From Mesostigma viride (Eukaryota; Streptophyta; Mesostigmatophyceae; Mesostigmatales; Mesostigmataceae), in NCBI GenBank assembly GCA_009746045.1, contig RPFO01000644.1, forward strand, positions 945,180-1,009,179: DNA of 64,000 nucleotides, in the 5' to 3' direction. Position numbers and translations under genes: made by a program. The notes beneath the pieces were generated by a model. That model saw only the letters and a list, made by a program, of their open reading frames with translations, was not told where the DNA came from and ran no database searches. Position 1 is the stretch's first letter. Each line of letters starts with the position of its first letter. Positions 59,465-64,000 of this stretch are shown in pieces.

Positions 59465-60938
59465 GTCAAATTGTCGGAGGGCGGGGGCCGAGATCAATTC
59501 AGAGGAACCTTGAAATTAAATAAGAGGCATGCCTCTATCGAGATATATTTCAGGAGGCGAGTTTCTATTGGCGTAAATTTGCAGTATTGCACGACAACAT
59601 TTCAAGGGTGACGGAAAGTACTGGGGTCGCGGAGATGTGCCGAGATCGTTTGCGCATTCGACGGCTGAAAGGCAGAGACGCGGTTGACTGGTCGTACTGT
59701 ACGACCATGTTGGACGGAATATCCGGTCAGCAATGCAACTCACTTAGTGACTTTTTTTAATGGAAAAGAGCTATTGAGTCTGTTGCGTCACGCTGCCTGT
59801 GGCGAACTGATTCTCCACCGTCGGATTGCACCACTGATGATCATCAATGCTCGTCGATGAACCCAACACAAGCCATGTACGAAAATAAGTAGAAAATGGC
59901 GCAGGGGCAATGATTCCGGCGAGTTTGGTAAGTTACAGATCTTGTAGCCCAGCCACACCGCGTCAGGTAGGTTGTAGGTAGTCTATCGGTAGTCCGCCGG
60001 CATGAAGAAAGTGACAGTTTTGACCTTTCGAGAACTGGCGACAACGTCATGGTAAAATTGTAGTAGTTGGAATCCTGGTTAGTCGAAGAAAAGGTGAGCA
60101 CAACAAAAAAACAATTAGGCATAACACACGGGACTACCTATTCGCCGGCTCAGTACCGTGGAAAAAAATGGGTTTGGGACTAAAAAACTCAGAAACTCGT
60201 GGAAAGGCCTGAGCCTCCCGCTCAAAAGGGTTCGCGGAGACTGTGCGCGGGTTAGCGACGCGGCGCACAGGGAGCTGTGCGCGGGTTTGCGGGTTTGCGA
60301 CGCGGCGCTCAGGGTAGGACGTCTCTAGAATGTACGGGGAAACGGTTACAAGCTCAGGCGCGTCGTTTGACAGCTGGATGGGCTATCGACATGTGCGGTG
60401 ATGTGCGCAGGTTTGGAACCTAGGCGACGATTTGGCCCCGACTAGGTTGTCGCCGGTTCTCAAACTGTCAAATTGTCAACATTGTCACTTCATTCACGCC
60501 GGCGGACTACCTACGGACTAGGTACCTGCGGAGTTGACGCGGGGTCGCTGGGCTTCAAGTTCTGTAACTTACCAAACTCGTCACATTTAGCCGCCGCGCC
60601 TTTTTATACTTCTTTTGGCACATGGCTTGCGTTGGGTTCATCCACGAGCATCGACGGTGCAATCCAACGGCGGAGAATAAGTTCGCCACAGCACAGCGCG
60701 ATCGACGCAATGGCTCTTTTCCATGTACAACGTGAGATGCAAAGTCCGGCGCAGCGCTGACCGGAAATTCCGTTATAGGTACTCAGTTCCGTCACCCTTG
60801 ACATGTTGTCGTACAATACTACAAATTCACGCCAATAGAAATTCGCGTCCGAACATATATCTCGATAGAGTCATGCCTCTTATTTAGTTTCAAGGTACCC
60901 CTTAATTAATCCCGGCCGCCGCCCTCCGACAATTTGAC
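59465..60938. mobile_element. Foldback element with long inverted repeats
   Basis: The left arm 59465-60046 and right arm 60445-60938 are diverged inverted copies. The outer ends are GTCAAATTGTCGGAGGGC and its reverse at 60921-60938. Inner matches include GTTGTCGCC, GGCGGACTAC, CTGTAACTTACCAAACTCG and ATGGCTTG. The spacer of about 400 bp holds no gene. Open frames at 59844-60122 and 60473-60760 are arm sequence. No transposase is seen. Confidence 0.75.
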
Positions 60939-61668
60939 AATTTGACAAAAAGAGCCAATGTTACCCCGACTTAGTCGCATTGGTCGTGACGCTGTTTTCT
61001 CTGTTGGATCTGCATCTACGGTGTTCGTGGGTTGTTTCGAAACCCGGTCGATGGGTTTCAACGGAGAAGTCGGGTATATAATTGATATTTTGTTGACAAA
61101 TCCATGAAAATGTTGAAGTTGAAATGAATTAAACGGCTTGACGTGTTGTCGTCTTAAGTAAAGTAAACTACAAGTTAATGCCAATCGAAGCAAACCTCCA
61201 AAAATATATCTTGGTAGAGGCAAACCTCTTATTCGATTTCAAGATACCTCTTAATTCTTGGGCCCCGCGATTTTGAGGCTGAGGTTGAGATTGAGTTTGA
61301 GTTCGACCTCCAGCCGGTCTGGAGAAAAATGTTGTGAAACAATCCCGCCTTGTTTTTATGGTTGTCTCATTAATCAATGTTTTAATGACACTCATGCTGC
61401 TGTTGGTTTGCAGCTTGCGATGAGGCACAATTACTAACACAATCTTTGTCAGTGTAGGAGTACATTTTGCAATTGGTTGTGGAACAAACTCATACGTCAA
61501 CAAGGTAGTTTTACTGCTTTGATGAATAAATAGGTTTGACACTACCCTACATCTCTCCCAAATATGTACATATACACAATTCCCCCTTCACCTCCGCAGG
61601 CACATCCTGCGGACATTTATCCGTTTGTCGTGCCCGATAGCTGGGCTAGCAAAAATGCTGTGCTTGAT
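60939..61668. other. LHC 3' flank with a diverged third copy of the foldback arm
   Basis: 61130-61290 repeats the outer part of the right arm in the same orientation (GTTGTCGT, CCAATCGAAGCAAACCTCC, TATATCTTGGTAGAGGCAAAC, CTCTTATTCGATTTCAAG). The rest up to 61668 is probably LHC 3' UTR and flank. No other gene is seen. Confidence 0.55.
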
Positions 61669-62468
61669 TTAGAAGATGGGCTGCTGGGTGATGAACTCCT
61701 GGACAACCATGCCAGCAATGCCGATCATGGCAAGGCGGCCGTTGTTCAGCTCCTTGGTCTGGAGCTCAGCTAGCGCTGCGGGATCGGAGGGCTTCAGGCC
61801 CAGGGGATCATAGCCCAAGTCACCGGGCTGGTAGCCAGGGCGCAGCTTGTAGTAGCCACCATCACGTGGGTTCAACCAGCCCTCCTGCAGGCGGTAAGCC
61901 TCGGCCATGGCAATGCCGATCACCACAATGGACCAGAAGGGCTGAGGAACCTGCTGGAAGTGGTTGATAGCGGGTCCCTTAATCTTGCCATCAAATAGGG
62001 GGTTGAACTTCTCGGCAACGAAGCCGGCGGTGGCGAGCATGGACACTCGGCCGTGGGTCAGCTCAGCCTCGCGCCACAGGAGGACCTCGTTGTCGTCCTT
62101 GCCGGCACTGCAGGCGTTTCAGAGAGACGACAAGGGAAAGAAACAGGGGATGTCAGAAGAACGATGTGGGCAGCCAGCCAAGTGCAACCACAAACAACAA
62201 AATTTGTGGCACATCGTCTGTCGGCATTTGTACGGCACACACACAAAAATTACCGAAGCACTTACGAGAGGTTCAGTGGGTCGAAGAAGTCGTTGGGGGT
62301 TGGGCCACCGCCGACCAGGTTAATGCCAGCGGATGGCTTGGAACCCTTCGAGCCCTTAGATGCACGGGCCTCAGTCTTGGTCGCCTTCACGGCGACAGGG
62401 GTACACACGGCCGTGTACACAGTCACGGAGGCGCCAAGGAAGGTGGAGGTAGCGAGGGTAGAGGCCAT
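61669..62468 (-). CDS. Chlorophyll-binding LHC protein, LHCSR/LI818-like
   Basis: Two minus-strand exons (62468-62266 and 62107-61669; intron GTAAGT...CTGCAG, 158 bp) give 213 aa. Residues 1-about 40 look like a plastid transit peptide (MASTLATSTFLGASV, then Lys/Ser/Ala-rich). DPLNLS leads into helix 1 (LLWREAELTHGRVSMLATAG) with its ExxHGR chlorophyll/salt-bridge motif. GPAINHFQQVPQPFW precedes helix 2 (IGIAMAEAYRLQEGW), and LGYDPLGLKPSDP precedes helix 3 (ELQTKELNNGRLAMIGIAGM). The HFQQV and TKELNNGRLAMI segments are closest to LHCSR/LI818 and related chlorophyll a/c-type proteins rather than LHCII. It would bind pigment in the thylakoid, perhaps for photoprotection. The protein stops at QQPIF, without the C-terminal extension of LHCSR. 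Confidence 0.9.
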
Positions 62469-62915
62469 TCTTTGTGACTGCCGGCGTCGGAGTGGGGCAA
62501 CGCAAGCAGATATGGTGGGCACCTCTGCTTTTGTACCTCTTTGGATGTGCTGTATCTTCACTACTTGCTCCTTGACGCGTGTCCTTGCTTGAAAATCGTC
62601 CACGTGATTGCAAAATTTGCCTGACACGTCGCTCGAGCGCAGCTGGCTTGTGCGCGGGACGTCGTTGTCGAAGGCTCAGCAGCTGCTGAAAGTTGACGTG
62701 ACCGTATCGTGGGCACTTGGCGCCTGGGCGCTAACTGGCCTGCCAGCTTCGGGAAGACGGTTCTCGAACTTATAAGCGTGGGGCTCCTTGTCAGTTCGCA
62801 TAATTTTGGCATATTCTGAGATTGGTCATGCAACCTGGGCAACATGGCGCGCGCGGTGTTCGAGTGGACGAGAGAGAGCCAGCTGGCCACCCCAGTCCCC
62901 AGTCCCCACGTGTTG
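62469..62915 (-). promoter_or_regulatory. LHC promoter region
   Basis: Upstream of the start at 62468, two G-boxes CACGTG lie at 62601-62606 and 62907-62912. A TATA-like CTTATAAG is near 62769-62776, and a reversed CCAAT at 62821-62825. G-boxes are classic light-response sites in green lineages. The order CACGTG-CCAAT-TATA is plausible for a start near 62740, but no transcript start is known. Confidence 0.4.
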
Positions 62916-63475
62916 CCCAAAGGCCAACGCGGACTGTTGCAATCTGTCAAGGATTAATTTTGACAAACTGCTTACTGCTTGTAATAATATTAGAGGAAGA
63001 ATGTTGGCAAGTCCGGACGTCCGGACTCCGGAATAGGGGCCCCGCTATGCTGATAGGTAGCTTAAGTGAGACGACTCTATCTAACTATGATTGTGACGTT
63101 ACAGTTTGTATAGGTAGCTGAATAGGCCATGCTGAATGCTCCACATATTCATTAATGGAAATTATTAGGCCGAGCTCGGCAGGGAACCCGGATTTCCGGA
63201 ACACAGAACACTGCGTCACAGAACATAGCTGGCGCCATGCTACAGTACGGCAGGATGAAGAGCTCAGCCGGATCTGAACTGAAGTAAACTAGCATAGTCG
63301 CAGAACTAGCGCATCCTCACTATCAGCCTATCACCCGAGCATCCCGCAGCGCCCAGCCTCGCCGCATCCAGAAATGGTACGAAATCCCGTACTTTGAGCG
63401 CCCTTGATGCTGCAGCCTGCTGCAGCTGATGAATCGGGCTTGATGAGAGCTGTCCTGTCGAATGCCGTCAGAGTA

Positions 63476-63710
63476 CAGTCATTCACGCCTTAAGTTGGGT
63501 TGGCTTAAGTTGGGTTCACGCCTTAAGTTGGGTCGAATTGAATTCCGGCGTTCTTAGTTCAAAGTAGTTCAGAATACTATGTTTGAGTATCTTTAGTTCA
63601 AATTAGTAGAATTTAGTAGAGTCATTCACGCCTTAAGTTGGGTTCACGCCTTAAGTTGGTTGGGTTGACCCCTCAAAAACCACGAACCCAACTTAAGGCG
63701 TGAATGACTG
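63476..63710. mobile_element. Tc1/mariner-like MITE
   Basis: The 235-bp element is flanked by TA (63474-63475 and 63711-63712). Its ends are perfect inverted repeats CAGTCATTCACGCCTTAAGT. The end motif TTCACGCCTTAAGTTGGG recurs inside, four times in one orientation plus the closing copy, so the element was expanded by internal duplication. It has no coding capacity. Confidence 0.85.
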
Positions 63711-63762
63711 TACATGTAGGAGGGCGTGGGCTGCTACTGTCGCCTAATTCTACCGTTAATAA

Positions 63763-63836
63763 GTTACATTACCGCTTTAAGTTACGACGCTAAACTGGAA
63801 TTTGGCGGATATCGTAACTTAAAGCGGGAATGACTG
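63763..63836. mobile_element. Partial second Tc1/mariner-like MITE
   Basis: The right end reads CGTAACTTAAAGCGGGAATGACTG followed by TA, and the left end is a shortened, decayed inverted match (CCGCTTTAAGTTACGA). Its end sequence is related to that of the MITE at 63476-63710. Confidence 0.6.
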
Positions 63837-64000
63837 TACTGTACCGCCGCCGAGTGCCAGGTGGCGCTAGCCCCACCAAGGAGCGGACGCTAGCTATAGG
63901 GGTTCGAGCACAATCATGGAGGTTTGGCAAAAGGGTCAATACATGAAAAGAGACGAAGTGTTTGTACAGTACTAGCGCGAATGATGCAGAAACTAATTGG

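Larger units (their letters stand above)
62916..64000. other. Right end of the window; MITEs but no gene recognised
   Basis: Apart from the two small inverted-repeat elements described separately, no open frame has a recognisable product. Confidence 0.5.

Noticed and set aside
59844-60760. Two open frames of about 95 codons as genes
   Set aside because: They are inverted copies of the same foldback arm.

Overview
This window is nuclear DNA of a green alga or close relative (Viridiplantae). Three host genes can be read across introns. Going by a minus-strand transcript order, the first is a plant-type HMG-box chromatin protein (15650-19861, seven exons). It begins with the Cys/His zinc-finger-like segment that plant HMGB6-like proteins carry, and this is the main basis for the lineage call. 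The second is methylenetetrahydrofolate reductase (20613-25969, plus strand, five exons covering the catalytic barrel). The third is a chlorophyll-binding LHC protein near the LHCSR/LI818 type (61669-62468, minus strand, two exons). Introns have GT-AG ends and many start with GTAAG or GTGGG. I cannot name the genus.

The first two genes are divergent and share a 751-bp promoter region with a near-palindromic E2F-type site. Several of their introns hold tandem arrays that look like copies of their own 5' splice junctions. The largest is a 70-bp minisatellite in MTHFR intron 3, with a 627-bp higher-order duplication.

Most of the rest is mobile DNA. From left: the start of an LTR-element gag (1-276); a broken Ty3/Gypsy element (1906-9710) carrying a viroplasmin/RNase H1-N-like domain and a piggyBac-like insertion; then an ORF1-only retroposon (E1) holding a second kind of piggyBac-like element (P1). 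Right of MTHFR lies a nest five layers deep (28314-49601). ORF1-only element E4 holds a LINE fragment (A/C). That fragment holds LINE B and piggyBac-like P2. P2 holds E2 (itself containing LINE D) and E3 (itself containing a young Copia element). Target-site duplications support nearly every layer. A second nest (50262-57456) is E6, holding an LTR-like tandem unit and E7, with E8 lying tail-to-tail beside it. A 1.5-kb foldback element and small Tc1/mariner-like MITEs flank the LHC gene.

The most unusual system is the ORF1-only family: about 2-kb elements with an L1-type ORF1 protein (about 455 aa), their own 3' UTR and tail, no ORF2, and 9-13-bp target-site duplications. They look like algal counterparts of mammalian HAL1 (half-L1) elements. 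Their TTAA-rich tails, and those of the LINEs, offer landing sites for the TTAA-specific piggyBac-like elements.
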